DNA from: Orthonyx spaldingii
Taxonomy: Eukaryota; Chordata; Aves; Passeriformes; Orthonychidae
Direction of reading: 5' to 3'
DNA length: 64,000 bases
Assembly (NCBI GenBank): GCA_013397795.1
Contig: VZTJ01002533.1
Location: 129,474 to 193,473, forward strand
Position numbers and translations under genes: made by a program. Shown here piece after piece: positions 1 to 12,657 of this stretch. Within the stretch, counting starts at the first letter, position 1. The number at the start of each line of letters is the position of its first letter. The notes below the pieces were generated by a model. That model saw nothing but the letters and a program-made list of their open reading frames with translations, was not told the DNA's origin and did not search any database.

Positions 1-166
1 CTGGACTCCAGGTGCCCACCAAAGACACTCTGTCACTCCCCTCCCAAGCAGGACAGGGGAGACAAAACATAATGAAAGGCTCGTGAGTCAAGATAAGGGT
101 AGGGAGAGATCACTCACCAGTCACCGTCAGGAACAAAACAGACTCAGCTCAGGGAAATTAGTTTAA

Positions 167-172
167 TTTATT
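167..172 (-). terminator. LTR polyadenylation signal AATAAA
   Basis: The minus strand reads GGTAATAAATTAAAC here, roughly 170 bases before the LTR 3' end, in the right order after the TATA-like box at 821-827. It fits the R/U5 polyadenylation signal of the LTR. Confidence 0.5.
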
Positions 173-820
173 ACCAGTCAAACCAGAGTAAGGTAATGAG
201 AAATAAAGCCAAATCTTAAAACACCTTTCCCCTCACCGCTCACTTCTTCCTGGGCTCAGCTTCACTCCTGCATTTTCTCTCATCTCAGCAATTCAGGAAG
301 ATGTGGAACAGGGGCTGTGGGCAGTTCATCACACATTGTCTCTGACACTCCTTCCTCCTCAAAAAAAGGACTCCTCACACTCTTCCCCTGCTCCAGCATG
401 GATCCCTCCCATGGAAGACAGTCCTTCAGGGACAGGCTGATCCAGCCTGGGTCCCCCTGGGGGTCACAAGTCCTGGCAGTAAACTTATTCTAGTGTGGAA
501 TCCTCTCTCTATGGGTCCACAGGTCCTGCCAGACTCTGCCAGTCAGAGGCTTCCTGTGGAGCCACAGCTTCCTTTGGGCATGTCCCTGCTCCAGTGTGGG
601 GTCCTGCAGGGGTTGCAGGTGGATTTCTGCTCCCCCATGGATCCGCATGGGCTGCAGGGGCACAGCTGCCTCACCATGGCAGGCAGGAGAATCTCTGCTC
701 TGGCGTCTGGAGCACCTCCTGTCCCTCGTTCTGCACTGACCTTGGCATCTGCAGAGAGGTTTCTTTCACCTACTCTCAATCCTCTCTCCAGCTGCAGTTC
801 TGCAGGTGTTTTCCCCCTTC

Positions 821-827
821 TTAAATA
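821..827 (-). promoter_or_regulatory. TATA-like box of the LTR
   Basis: The minus strand reads TATTTAAGAAGG across 816-827, about 150 bases inside the LTR 5' end at 973. This is where the U3 promoter of an LTR is expected. Whether it is still active cannot be told from sequence. Confidence 0.45.
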
Positions 828-973
828 CATCATCCCAGAAGTGCTGTTGCCATTGCTGATGGGCTCAGCTTCGGCCAGCAGCCAGTCCATGAGGAAAGCT
901 TCAGGCAGCTTCTCACAGAAGCCGCCCTCGTAGCCCCCTTGCTACCAAAATGTGATCATTTAAACCCAATACA

Positions 974-1435
974 ACCTGTTCTCTAATAGGCAGAGTCTCT
1001 TCAGTGCTCTCCATGAAGTTACCAGGCTGTTGATTTTAACTCCCCGTGGATGTGACAGCTCTTACTGGATGCATTTGGACACCTACAAGGAAGCCTGTCA
1101 CACTAACAAAGCCCCAGCAAGTTTTGAGCAATATAAACCCTTTTACGAAAACCAGAGAGAAAGGCCTGACAGAAGAGACACTGGCCTTCTAATGGCAGAT
1201 GTATGAGACAAATTAGCAAATGTCAGGAAGCTTCTTTGATGAAAGAAAACAATGAGGTAAAATGTTCCCTAGTTTCTAAATTAAATTTAAATACAAAATC
1301 TGAAGCATTGCAGAAACAGGGGAAAACATTTGAATCAATGTTGCTGGATGTAACATTCCTCTCCCCTACAGAAATATTGGCTTTTTTGCACTTAATAGCA
1401 GGAAAACTATTAACTTAAGTTGGTTTATGGAGAGG
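974..1435. other. Unique intergenic stretch between LTR and gap
   Basis: AT-rich single-copy-looking DNA. The first five bases after the LTR, acctg, would be one half of a target-site duplication, but the other half lies outside the window. A 71-codon open frame at 1203-1418 has no recognisable domain. Confidence 0.5.
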
Positions 1436-1472
1436 NNNNNNNNNNNNNNNNNNNNNNNNNNNNNNNNNNNNN
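1436..1472. other. Assembly gap (37 N)
   Basis: Run of 37 N directly after a purine-rich 'ggagagg' and 45 bases before a GGAGA microsatellite. The true length of the missing piece is unknown. Confidence 0.98.
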
Positions 1473-1517
1473 CTTTGCTCTATATTGCAAACCAAATGCT
1501 CCTATGAGAAATAAAAT

Positions 1518-1560
1518 GGAGAGAGGAGAGGAGAGGAGAGGAGAGGAGAGGAGAGGAGAG
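1518..1560 (+). repeat. (GGAGA)n microsatellite
   Basis: Eight or so uninterrupted pentamers of GGAGA/GAGGA. The same unit recurs at 36333-36376, also beside a gap. Confidence 0.95.
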
Positions 1561-1571
1561 CAGTAAGAGTA

Positions 1572-1655
1572 TTTTCACTAGGAGGAGACCTCCAATGACC
1601 ATCTAGTCCAACAGCCTGACCAGTTCAAGGCTGACCAAAAACTCAAGCAGAGAAA
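1572..1655 (-). mobile_element. CR1 LINE 3' fragment, short
   Basis: The plus strand reads 'gaggagacctccaatgacc' followed by 'catctagtccaacagcctg'. This is the reverse complement of the last ~80 bases of an avian CR1, just upstream of its tail. The ATTCTATG tail itself is missing and may have been replaced by the adjacent microsatellite. Confidence 0.5.
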
Positions 1656-4600
1656 CTATTGTTCTGTGCTATTAAATAAATGGTTCTTTGCAATTCCACG
1701 GAGGATAATGAGGTGTACATAGGTGTGTCTGAAAGGATGATCCAGTGGCCAAAATTTTGTGCCCTCTCCATGGCCCCCCTAAAGCCTGTCTCAGCTCTAC
1801 CAGTGACCTACTCTGGGACTTTAGGAATAACCTCAACTTTCCTGCCTGTTTATTACCAGCCTCTTCTATTCTGCTAAGAAATTAATGATGCAAAGCCCTT
1901 CCTGTGTTTATGCAAGATTTCTTGCTGTGTGTCTGCATGAGATCCAGCAGGGTTGTCATGCTCTCAGTTGTACCTCTAAGTGCTGCTGTGAAAAGAGCAA
2001 AGGTGGTAAGCCATCCAGTGAAAAGTGCCAGAGTTCACTGGCATCACTTGAAGAAAGAGATATGTGGAAAAGAATGGTTATTTCTAGCAGATACTCATTT
2101 TATTACTATATCTGCCAAATTAACTGCTCAGTCCACTTTCATATGTTCCTTTAGATAAGGTGAAATACTTTCAAAAGTAATGACATTTTTAATAATTAAC
2201 AGTATCTTCTCTTGAATTAGCTGGCTGTCTTTCATTCTTCTCCTTCAAGGGTAAAACTTGATGTCTTTGCTCATATGGAGCTCATATGCATACATATGTA
2301 TAGGTACATATATATATATATATATGTCATGGGAATGAGAAAAGAAGGAAGAGAGACCAAAAATATATGCCAGAGAATAAAACAGGCAACAGAAAGGCAA
2401 AATAATTTACATTTTTTTCAGTCTTTCCTTTATTCATTACATTTCACAGAAAGAGGAAACCAGACTTCCTGAAGTATCATCAAGAAATTTCCAAAAGGAA
2501 AGCTTTGGGGTTTATTTGTGGGATTTTATTCTTTTTTCTAGATACATCCTTTTGTCTGCTCTGTGGTGGAGCTCTCAGTTTGCTGCCACTGGAGAACCTT
2601 TCCCATCTCACACAAGAGAGAATCGTGACAGGAGGTTTGGTACTTGCGTGGGACCATGCTCAGAGCCTGCATGGCTTTTGAGGAAGCCGAGATTTGGGCA
2701 GCTCTGGTGACTCATCCCCAGCCATGAGGGCAGGTACAGCCTCCCCCTCCAACCACTGGCAGTGCTGGGCCAGCCCGATCCCCTCAGAGGAGCCCCAGAC
2801 TCTGCTCCACGGGAGATGGAAACCAGGGGGAGGAGGTAACAAACCTCAGCTGTCCCCTCTCCTCCCCCTTAAATCTCTGCCTGCTGCCTCCCAGTGCTGT
2901 ACAGAAAACTCAGTTGGGATTCAAGCACCTGGAGAGCAGTGGATAAAAGGTGCTCTAGAAGAATATATTCCTACAGATATTCTTTTCTTTACTGCTACAG
3001 CAAGTCAAGATGAAAACACACTGCATAAATTGTGACGTGCCTGAAATCTAATGCAAACTGCTCCCTTCCAAGCAAGCAGCAAAATCCTAGAAGCTCAATC
3101 TATGTCCTGCAGGCAGCAGAGAAGGAGAAATGCTGCCTTTTTTGCTCCCTTTTTTTTTAATTAATATTGTATTATTATAGATAAAATTGTGCTTCGGGGC
3201 ATTCCAATAATGTGGTGCTGAGGAATGTGCATGAAGGAGATAACACTATTTCCCTCCAGTAGAAGGAAAGCATATATAATAACAGGAAATTTATTCATTA
3301 ACTTGAAGGAAATTATGATTACACTAGAGAGGCTAAAGGGTGTGAAATACCTTCTGCCATCCAATAAACTGTGGTCCAGCCAATTTTAGGATCAAGCTTT
3401 GGAAGTTCCTGTTGGAAGAAATAGCAGATAAAGGCAGGAGGAAGAGGAAGGAAGCAATTCCCAGATGGCAACACTTTAATTTTTAATTTGGAAAAATTAA
3501 TATTATTCCAAGTTGTATACCCTAAAGAAGAAACCACTTGAGGCAATGCCGTATTCTTGGCTCCCTGGTGGGTTAAATAAACTTGTAGTTGCAATGCTTT
3601 TTATTTGTTTAAGAGACAGTTTGTGCCTTGGACTAAATGTCTGCTCAGGAGCAGGGTAAAGTTGATGCCTTACTCTGCCTGATATGTGATCTGGTATGTG
3701 CCTGCTGCTCTCCCAACCCCTTTGTTTGTAGGTATACAGGAAACAATCAGTCAGAGGTGTCCCACATTCCTGCAATGTGGGAACCAGCAGGACTTGACCA
3801 GAGCAGCCATATCATGATAATATTCTGCAAAAATTTTCCCATCTAAACCAGATGTTTTCTTGGCAGGTGGGGGGAAACAGGGCTGAGCTGCACCTCACCC
3901 AGGATTTCATAGGAGAATAAATCCTTTCTGTACCACCAGTTCTGCCTGGATTCAGACACTGAACTGTGTGGGATTCATTACACTCATGATATTTCTTCCT
4001 TCATTTAAGCCTGAACCCCGTTTCTCACTGAGGCCCCACTTGGGAAGCTGGAAGGGACTGTGTGTTTCGTGACTCAGGCTGGAAGATGAAAAGTTGGTAA
4101 GGCAGGGGAAAGCTCACAAATTGTCAGTTCTCATTTGGCTCTTAAAAAAAGCACCTGGATTCCTAGAGGGAAGAAAAAGATAATATCTGTGATGAGTGTC
4201 AAATGAGCAGAGGAAATGGATATTTTTTTCATAGAATTGAGTTGTTTTTGGCAACTGAACAATTTTTCATTGGAGCAGTGGATAATGATTACTCCTGCTT
4301 TTTACCAGTTTTGTTCCAATGCAGATGTATAAAAAAATAACAGCAGGCCTGAAAACTGGGCAAAGATGCACTGTTTGAGCAGTGGCCCAAAGCCTTGACA
4401 TTTTCCTGGTATCTGCCTCACCGTGGCTGTGAGAGGATTCCTGTCCCACCTGAACTCACTACTGCTCCCTGGGAATCTCAGCAGAACATAAAAAGCTGTT
4501 TCTTTGTTAAAAGAATTTTCTCCACTGCGTTGTAACCAGGCTGTAGTGATGCAACAACATTTCTGTGACCAGTGTGACATCCATATTTTGATTTTACTGA

Positions 4601-5029
4601 AAGACAAGTTTCATAGGGTCTTAAATTTGACCACAACATTCAAGGCTTCATTTGCAGTTAAATTCCTCCTTCATGGACTTTTTTATATAGGTTGAATGCT
4701 CCATAAAGACAGTGAGATCTTAGCTCCTTGAACTGTGCTTGAACCAAATACTTCTGTGCCCTAAAGATTCAAATCAAGTGTTTATTTCATTTTACTCCTA
4801 GCTGAGATGTGGAAACCATGCACTCCATATCAGCAACCCTGACACCTCTCCTTCTCACAAGAGGCACAGTTTCTTTCACTCCTGCACTGCTCTGGTTCTG
4901 TACTTCTGTGCCAGGTGACATTGCTGCTTTGTTATGTGGCCCTGGGGCTGGTGGCATGTGGCACACTGTCCTACCAGGCTTGAGTGTCACATATGGTGTC
5001 CAGGAGCAGGAGTGGCTGTGTACTGGGCA
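1656..5029. other. Unique AT-rich stretch, (TA)n at 2305-2326
   Basis: No gene recognised. A pure TA run lies at 2307-2325. A more GC-rich patch at about 2640-2960 has short open frames on both strands (2694-3035 plus, 2660-2842 minus) without recognisable domains or flanking splice signals that I could defend. Confidence 0.5.
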
Positions 5030-5160
5030 CTCTGGACTGGAAAGGACTTTCCAAGTCACCAAATCCCACCTTCCAATGTTGCAGAGACTATAAACCTCCC
5101 ACAGAACTGATCAAGCTCCCTTTTGAATAAAAGCTGCCTTTTTTTGTTACAGCAATACAA
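5030..5160 (-). mobile_element. Possible old CR1 3' fragment
   Basis: The plus strand shows 'tggactggaaaggactttcc' and 'aagtcaccaaatcccacctt', which resembles the reverse complement of a degraded CR1 3' end ('ggttggaaaggaccttc...catcaagtccaac'). Similarity is weak and the tail is absent, so this may be chance. Confidence 0.3.
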
Positions 5161-8067
5161 AGACTTCCTTCCCTACTCCACTAATTCATTAGGACGTTTC
5201 TTCTAGTTTCCATTATAGAAAAATAATTTCTTCCCAGTTGTCCTTGCACTAACAAACTTCTGGTCAAAAGAGTTATCTCTCTTTCTGGTGTTCACAATTT
5301 TGCATAAGTTGTCAGCAATATTTATACTACAGGCTGTCTCTGTGCCGGGCAACATCCTGCTTCTGTCACAACAAGTAGGGAACTTAACGTTATTTAATCT
5401 GTCACTTCTTTATGAGTTATGTCAAATAACACAACAGCTAGAGCAGGAAACAGATCAACATATCAAGGGAAAGTTTTTAGTCATAAAAATGCCATCCATG
5501 ACACATTGGGTGGAATTGTACTAGAACAGGAAACAAAAACACAGTGTGCAGAAAACAGTGATAAACATCAAGTGCTCCTAATTGCTTTAGAATGGCTTAT
5601 CTTTTCCCCATTAGCCTGCTCACTAACCTTTTTGTACCAAAAATAATTTTCCATGAATCACAACCATATCTTTATAATGAGTGCAAGGAAACATCAGTTT
5701 ACATAAGATCAAGTTAAGTAACAAGACACATCACATTGAGTATAATCTAATTATAATTTTTTCCACAACAGAAGGGACAGTTTCATTTTTTTCAGATAAA
5801 GATTAAAAGCCATGTATAAATACGTGAAACTGAGAGTCACAACATCTACCACTCCTGTCTGCGGCATCAGGAAGCAAGTTTAAACTACCTAAGACCACAG
5901 TTTCCCTGCTGACACTCCTGGGAGTCTAGTTCCTAACCAGAAACCCACATCACATATCTAAAGCTATGCAGCTACATCCCTCCCTTTCCAATCAGAAGTA
6001 AAACCCCAAAATGCTTCTTTTCTAAAACAGGCCTTCCTAAAGCAGCAGGCCAGAACTCTGAAATATGCCCAAAGGCCCTACCATTTTAAAATGTCAATAT
6101 GTTTGTGCTCCTGGAACTCCACAAGGAGAAGATGAGTCATAAATTTTATACCAACAAAGACTCTCATCAATGTCTTGTTTGTCTCCATAACATCACTGTA
6201 GGACACCAACATAAGGTTTAACTCAGTATTCCCTGCATTGGACCACAAATTGTGTGAGAGATACAGGGTTTCTTTTGCAAAAATATCTGATCTTCACCTG
6301 AATTCTTATCTCTCTTGCAGCCTGTCACTAAGGCTCAGGAAATGTTTGTGAAGTGCTTTGAGAACCTCCTTGGGGAAGTGATGTAGAGAATTTGCAGGCA
6401 AACAAATAACAGGTCGATTTCTATGCGGTTATTCTGATGTTGTTTTTACTTGGAGAATTTGATATTAGTACAGCTGGAATTCAAATGGGTGATTAACAAA
6501 TGATAGTGAACGCAGTATATGAGTTGCATGTGCTACTTGCTGCTTTCAATAAACACTATTTACACTGGATCAAATTCTGTCATGAATTACACTAGGGTGA
6601 GACCAGAGCAAACAGCTCCAAATTAATAGAGAGACATGGAGGTTTTCCAAGACTACTGTCAGCTCATTCAAAGGTTTTTTAACCCCCAAGGTTATGTGTA
6701 TCAATACCTCAACAGTGTGCTTGGAAAATCATGCAGCTGATTAACAGTAGAGCCCTCTGAGTGAGATGTAATTGAATTGGAAGGAAAAGGTACTTATTCC
6801 CAGGGTAGGAGAATGTTGGTAGGACAAATAGCTACGTATCCAACAAATATCCTGTACCAGAGGAGTGACAGCTCTATTTATGGGCACAAGTGTCACTGTT
6901 AAGGACACATGTGAGCTAAATAATTTGGAAATCTCTGTGATGTTGGCCCAGGACCCTCGGCTGCAGGGTCTCCTTGTCATCAGTATCTATCTCAGTCTAG
7001 TCCACGAAGCCCGACTCATTTCAACATAAGGAGGAAGGTCAGATTTACCCCATCCTAGTGCAGGTGTAGGCAACTTACTTTAGTCAACTGAGCCCCATTT
7101 CTGGTGACCACATTGGTGGAACAAGAGCATGCTCCATCCTTACTTGAGAATGACGTGCAATGAATGTCCTTTGGGAGGATGTACCTTCCAAACATTTCAT
7201 CAGCTATTCGGTGGGGCAAGACACCAGTATTGCCTGCCAAAAATGGGAACACCTGCAAATTAAGTGATCTAGAAAAAAAACTGCCATGATTTGACACCAG
7301 CTGACAATTAAGTACCACACAGTTACCTGCTCAAACCCACTTCCACTCCGCCTCAGGATGGGGGAATAAATTGGAAGGGCAAAAGTGAAAACCAACACAT
7401 GGCTTGAGCTAAAATCAGTTTAATAATTAAAAAGAAATGTTTTTTTAAAGGAAAAAGAGATTCACTTCCAGCTTATTCCCTATTGGGACAGTGTCAGGAG
7501 CAGAAAAGGCCTTGATGCTGTGCAAGCTGAAACATCAGTGTGTAAGCAACACTATTTCCAGAAAAAAAATACAGACCCACAATAGCCACTGTGAAGAAAT
7601 TTATCCAGGGAAAAATCAGTACCAAAACAATCAAAGGAATTGGAGCTGGCTTTTTTTTCCTAGAAACTTTTACATTTAAAGAGAAATTTGGATAAATAGC
7701 TGCAGATATATTGTCCATGCCCAATGAGATGAACACAGTTTATCTTAAATGGAAACAAAACAGGAATCCACTGGACATTAAGAAAACTTTTCTAATGAGT
7801 AGGAAAGCTAAGTCCTGGCACAGTCTACATGAGGGATAGAGAATCCAACATTCTGCCCTCTGGTTTGGTGTAGTTGACACCACAGTGAGCATGGACTGGG
7901 GCCAGACCCTTCCAGCCCTGTTTTCTCTGATTGTGAATGATTTTCATATTGTTCCAGAATAGATTGGGCAGAGAAAAAGCAGTCTCCTAGCACCCTGCTC
8001 TGATTCCTAATAATTTGCTTCTCATTAAAAGCAACAACATTTTCAAATATTTGCTGCAATCATCAGG
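5161..8067. other. Unique AT-rich stretch
   Basis: Nothing recognisable. Open frames reach 80 to 90 codons at most (for example 7055-7318 and 7808-8059, both minus) and overlap each other on different frames without family features. Confidence 0.5.
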
Positions 8068-8212
8068 GTAGGTGTGCTGGTTTTGGCTGGGGTAGAGTCA
8101 ACTTTCTTCTGAGTGTACCAAGTCTCTATCAAGTGACCTGGAAGAAGAATGATTTCAAATGGGGAGTGTGTGGTGTTTTATCTCCAGCTGGGCTCAAAAC
8201 CACAACAGTAGG
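8068..8212 (+). mobile_element. Miniature LTR-like element with 5-bp target-site duplication
   Basis: A 135-bp unit at 8073-8207 starts TGTGCTGGTTTTGGCTGG and ends CAAAACCACAACA, so it has the TG...CA ends of an LTR. It is flanked by direct repeats of gtagg at 8068-8072 and 8208-8212. The start and end match those of a common avian LTR family as I remember it (ending in AAACCACGACA), but that family is several hundred bases long, so most of the interior is missing here. A 5-bp duplication is typical of class III (ERVL) integrations. No internal promoter or coding sequence remains. It could be an internally deleted solo LTR or a short non-autonomous relative. Confidence 0.7.
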
Positions 8213-8424
8213 TCATTGTCCTTCTTGCTGTACACATAAATTCTCTTTCCTGTCTTATTTGTGAACTTAATTGATTTTTTATTTTGGGGTTTTTTTCTTT
8301 AGCATTTCCCTGTCTTGTATAATTTTCCTTTAACTTGCCCATGATCTGAGATTAGTTTTGAGTTTGTTTCATGCTTGTTTCGTTATTTGAGGCCTCAGAT
8401 TTTGACTATCAGCACGGTAAAAAA

Positions 8425-8655
8425 GTGTTTTCTTGTGTTCAAATGGAATTTCACACATTTAATTTGTTCCCACTTCCTCGTGCCCTCTCAATAGGCACTA
8501 TTTAGAAGAGTGTGGCTGCTGCTTCTTCTTCATCTTCTTCTTCATCCCTTACCATCAGGTATTTATACACATTGTTAAGATTCTCCCACAACTTTCTCTT
8601 CTCTGGACTGAAGAATCCAATATCTCTCAGCCTCTCCTCATATCACAGGTACAAA
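8425..8655 (-). mobile_element. CR1 LINE 3' UTR fragment
   Basis: In the plus orientation the segment follows the reverse-complement order of an avian CR1: a 'tggaatttcacacatttaat' block, 'cctcgtgccctctcaatagg', then 'tatttatacacattgttaag', 'cttctctggactgaagaatc' and 'ctcagcctctcctcatatca'. It is diverged, and a CTT-rich expansion lies at about 8514-8546. Both ends are truncated; the tail is missing. Confidence 0.7.
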
Positions 8656-11600
8656 CAAAACTAAAACTGTTGATTTATGACTCTGTATCCCATCAGCAGA
8701 ACCAAGGCTCCTGCACAAACTGACTGTGGCTGGGGATGCAACAGCCACATCCTTCACAGACATGACTGAATTAAAATTAGTGTGGAGAACTTGCACACAG
8801 CATTAGCATGAAGGACGCAGGAAGGCCTGTCAGAAATTCCAGTATAAGGTGTGAAGACCAGTCAGTCCGGTTTTAGTTGCAGCTCAGTCTCCAAGCTGCA
8901 CAGTTGATAAGATCCTTGTGCTTTAATTGCACAGCAATGACAGTGACGTATTTGAACCCTAACCAGAGAGATTTTGTGCCTCACATCCACAAGCTAGACA
9001 CATTGGGCTGACCCCTCTTTTCACCTCTCTACAAAAACACCTCGTGTGTGTGCTCCTGTGCTGTGGAATTCACAGTGTTGTCCAGCCCTGTCCTCCCTCC
9101 AAATCAGTTTTCAAATGCTGGGACTCTGAGCACTAATGTTTTAGACAAACTTGTAGCAACTGAGACAGGCTGTAAGCTGAAAACACTGCAGCAGCATAGT
9201 TCAGTAGCTAATTAATACATGAGCTGTCAGCTTTTTAGATCAAGGGATTAACAAACTTATTTTGCAGTAAATGAAATAAGTTTGGGGGGAGAAAAATAAA
9301 AGTTGCTAACAAGAAGGTGTCTGAGGGTTTGGGTTTTTTTTAAAGTAATGATGGAAAGAACTCAAACACAAAAAACATTTAATCTTTTTGCACTCTCAGT
9401 TGTGCTTTTTCTAACTAGTCCTGAGGAATTATGATGTCAAATTTGCAATTGAAGGGTGCTACCCAGGGTTTGGTGATGGGGAAAAACATGACATTAGGGC
9501 TCCACACATATCTCTACAGCAACATTCTCTGCCCTCGCTACAAACACGAGAAGTCTGAAAACTACTATATCACATGATCATTGTAAGGAATGTTTGATTT
9601 AACAACAACAACAAAAAAAAAAAAATAAAAAAAATGAAGGGCATTCATAAACTTTATTCTTTTCTCCCTCAGATCAAAGAGTGAATTTTTGTATGTCAAA
9701 AACTACTCATACTGCCTTTGTGATTTCACATATCCAAAGTCAGACTGGAGAAGTCAAAAAGCATCAAAAGCCAGTTCAGGCAGCATTCAGATGCTTATTT
9801 CAGAAGCATGGTCCCTATCCTTGCAATCCTACCCACAAAGGTCAGCTACTTAGTCAGGGTCACCTTTTGTAAATAATGTATTTTATATGAACCCTGTCCC
9901 AGAGGAATTCTGTTCTCTGCATGTCTAAATGACTACATGGGAAGAGAAATGTGCTATTTGAACCCTGTGACTGCTCTGCTGTGTCCCTGCAAAATTCACT
10001 GCCCTGTTTAGTGTTGCATTGTCATCATCTGTAAAAATTAATTTCTCTTATGTCCTCTTACACGTTCCACAGGGAGTGGATACTTTGTGATTGTAAGCTT
10101 TGGTACCTTGACTAAGGAACCTCTCATGATACCTATCATGAATTGAGTAAAGGCAGCCCCTGAAGCTTCCCAGTCAAAGGAAAACCTCCTGCTGGTGCAC
10201 AACGAGAATTGACTGAACACTCCAGACCTCATCTGCATGTCTATAAAATGGTCATGTGAGACATTTTTGTTGAAGTACAATGAAGTTTTGAAGTGGAAGC
10301 GAATAGAACATCACCTTTCATGTCTGACAACGGATGGAAAAGAGGTTTGTACCTAGCTGTGTCTGGCATGAGGGTTCATCCTAACCTTTGGTACAGCCTG
10401 TGATGCAGAACATGTCTGGGCAGCTGGAAAAGAGATTATATCAGACAGTGGTTACCTGTGGAAAATGCTTACACATCGTTTCGTAGGCAACTGGTCCACT
10501 CTATAATGAGCTGAACTTCTGAAGCCTTTCATAAAGGTGACCGATACAGAATGGTCACAAAAGTGAGCAAGATTTGATCTTAAATTACTCTAAGAATTGA
10601 TTGGTAGTGTGTTCTTGGAAGAGTAGATCTAGCCAAGCATTGCTTTAAGGCTTAAAACACTGTTTGAATACTTTGGTAAGAATCCCTGGAATTTTTTTTC
10701 CGATAAATGCACCACTTAAAACGAACAGAAATGGTATTTCCTCTTCTTTGAACAAACCAGTAGCAGAAATATGAGTTCTACAGATGGCTTAATCCTAATG
10801 CATTGAATAAAAATCCAAGCTGAGCAAGGCAGCATTTGCATTTCCTTTATTAAAAAGGAAAGGGTTTGACACTACACACATCAGAAGCATCCCAGAACAT
10901 TCTGGAGTGTCTGCAGCTTATTTTCAGGCTTATCAAGGTAATGGATGGAGATTAAATCATGACTTTGTCAGGCAGAGACAACCTCAAACAATTCCCTGCA
11001 TGTCAGTTGATGGCATAGCCTCAGGGATACTGTTTGCAAGCGTAAAAGGCAAAAGACCCATCACAGGAGCTCAGTGCATGATATTAAACTTTCTGTAAAA
11101 GGCCATCCTCAAACTAGACCCATTATCTCTGACATACAATCCCCACACAAGTGAAATATTTCTTGCTAAGATTTTATGGCATTTCCCCAGGCGAAGCTGC
11201 AGGCAGTGCACAGAGGTTTTGCTTGCAGGGCACAGCTTGGCAGCCTTTCTCAGTCAGTTTGACCAAGACCAGGAAAAAAGTCTTGTGCACACAGTCTCCT
11301 TTGTAGGATCAGAGCATTGACACTCAGGGCTCCAGAGCTGCTGAAAAAAAAAATATATATCCTGGGCTTTACAGCACTTCACTGCTTTGGTGTGTGCATG
11401 GTGTAAAGGACAATGAGTTACTGTGCTGCCCCAAGGGCACAGAGGGATCATTTCTCCAGAAATCGTGTTTCTTTATGGATCAGAGAGGCACAACCACCTC
11501 AGGTAGAGGCTGCAATAACCTGTATAATGAGATGTCCCCTGACATTATCCTGGATCATATCCCTATAGCCAGGGGGGATCTCCTGGTGCAGAGCAGAGAC

Positions 11601-12657
11601 AGGAGACAGAGGAGCTGGAGTGTTCATCTCCTCAGAGTCTGTGTCTGGAGAAGCTTCATTTTCCCTAGCAAGAAAGAACCTGCAGAACCAAAGACCTGTG
11701 GCTTTAGGTAATATAAATGCACACCAAAAAGGAGAGGCCCTAAAGGCTCATCTGCAGGACAAAAACCAAAGTGAGAGATAGTGACTTGTCCATGGAGCTG
11801 AATCAAGTGTTCTGCTTCTGCCTCAGCAGCTTATTTCTGCCTGACCCCTGGACTGACATCTTGGCTACTACTGACCCCTTGGCTGGTCCTTAAAACAATT
11901 TTGGCTGAAAGATATGACTATAAACACATAAACATTAATATTAAGAAAGTCTTGACAATTTACTGTGCTGCTTTTAGTTCATACTCCTCTTGGAGAAAAC
12001 AATTTAATCCTGTCTTTTATTCTTTCTAAATAAGAAAAGGCAGGGATCTTACATCTGCTTCTAATTACAATGCACTTTACTGTGCAGTCCCAGGGAGGGG
12101 AAAAGCCTTTTGAAGTCTACAGCATTGAGAGAGAATTGATCACTAATTAAATTTGTCTCTGGGAAGTTAACTATAACTAAAATGTACTGAGTGAAAACAA
12201 ACAGATCATTGTTTGCTAGTGGCACATGTTAAATAAAACCTGCATAAATCAGGTGTTTTGAAAGAGCCTGGTAAAGCTGAGTGGTGGAAGCTTTATTTCA
12301 GGAGAGCACTGGCTGCAGTGTTAGAGCAGCACCTCTGTGTACAGGTTGTGGTGATCAGCTTTCATGAAGGACTCACCACTCTGTCCTCTTTGCATGGGAA
12401 AGGGCAGTTATGGTGTCTCTATAGTTCCACAGAGCCAAACACCCACTTGGAGAGAACCTTTGCTCTTTTTGGGTTCCATTGTAGGTCTGGGACTGGGTTT
12501 CAGTGTGTTGTGGGAGCTGGAGCAGGAACTGAGTGGGAAACACAAAGTACACTGTGACTTCACTTCAGCTAAACACCATTACAAGATTCCCAAACATGAT
12601 CCCAAAGGTAAATCAAGATCCAGTAGAACACAGCTGTAACAAGTGGGATTCATTCAG
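8656..12657. other. Unique AT-rich stretch, A-rich tract at 9601-9634
   Basis: No gene recognised. Holds an (AAC)n/A-rich low-complexity tract at 9601-9634 and a perfect 11-bp inverted repeat at 9252-9262/9274-9284 with an 11-base loop. Open frames reach about 105 codons (11394-11711, plus) with no known domain. Confidence 0.5.

Larger units (their letters stand above)
1..973 (-). mobile_element. ERVL-type endogenous retrovirus LTR, nearly full length
   Basis: Read on the minus strand, the element begins with TGTATTGGGTTT at 973 and runs to the window edge, where the last bases of the LTR appear to be cut off. It carries a TATA-like TATTTAA at 821-827 and an AATAAA signal at 167-172, the expected order for an LTR promoter and polyadenylation site. 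The middle holds several diverged repeats of a 'ctgctccagtgtgggtcc'-like motif, as in a common LTR family of songbirds that I recognise by pattern. The same 3' portion occurs again at 33155-33323. No gag, pol or env sequence follows at 974, so this is a solo LTR or the 5' LTR of a provirus lying beyond the edge that I cannot see. Overlapping short open frames at 493-933 are not genes. Confident that it is an LTR; less so of the ERVL class. Confidence 0.8.

Noticed and set aside
493..933. Open frames of 109 to 146 codons on both strands
   Set aside because: They lie within the ERVL-type LTR, overlap in several frames, and owe their length to its GC-rich internal repeats.
9252..9284. Perfect 11-bp inverted repeat
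   Set aside because: AT-rich arms of this length with a short loop are expected about once by chance in 64 kb; also true of 32957-32980.
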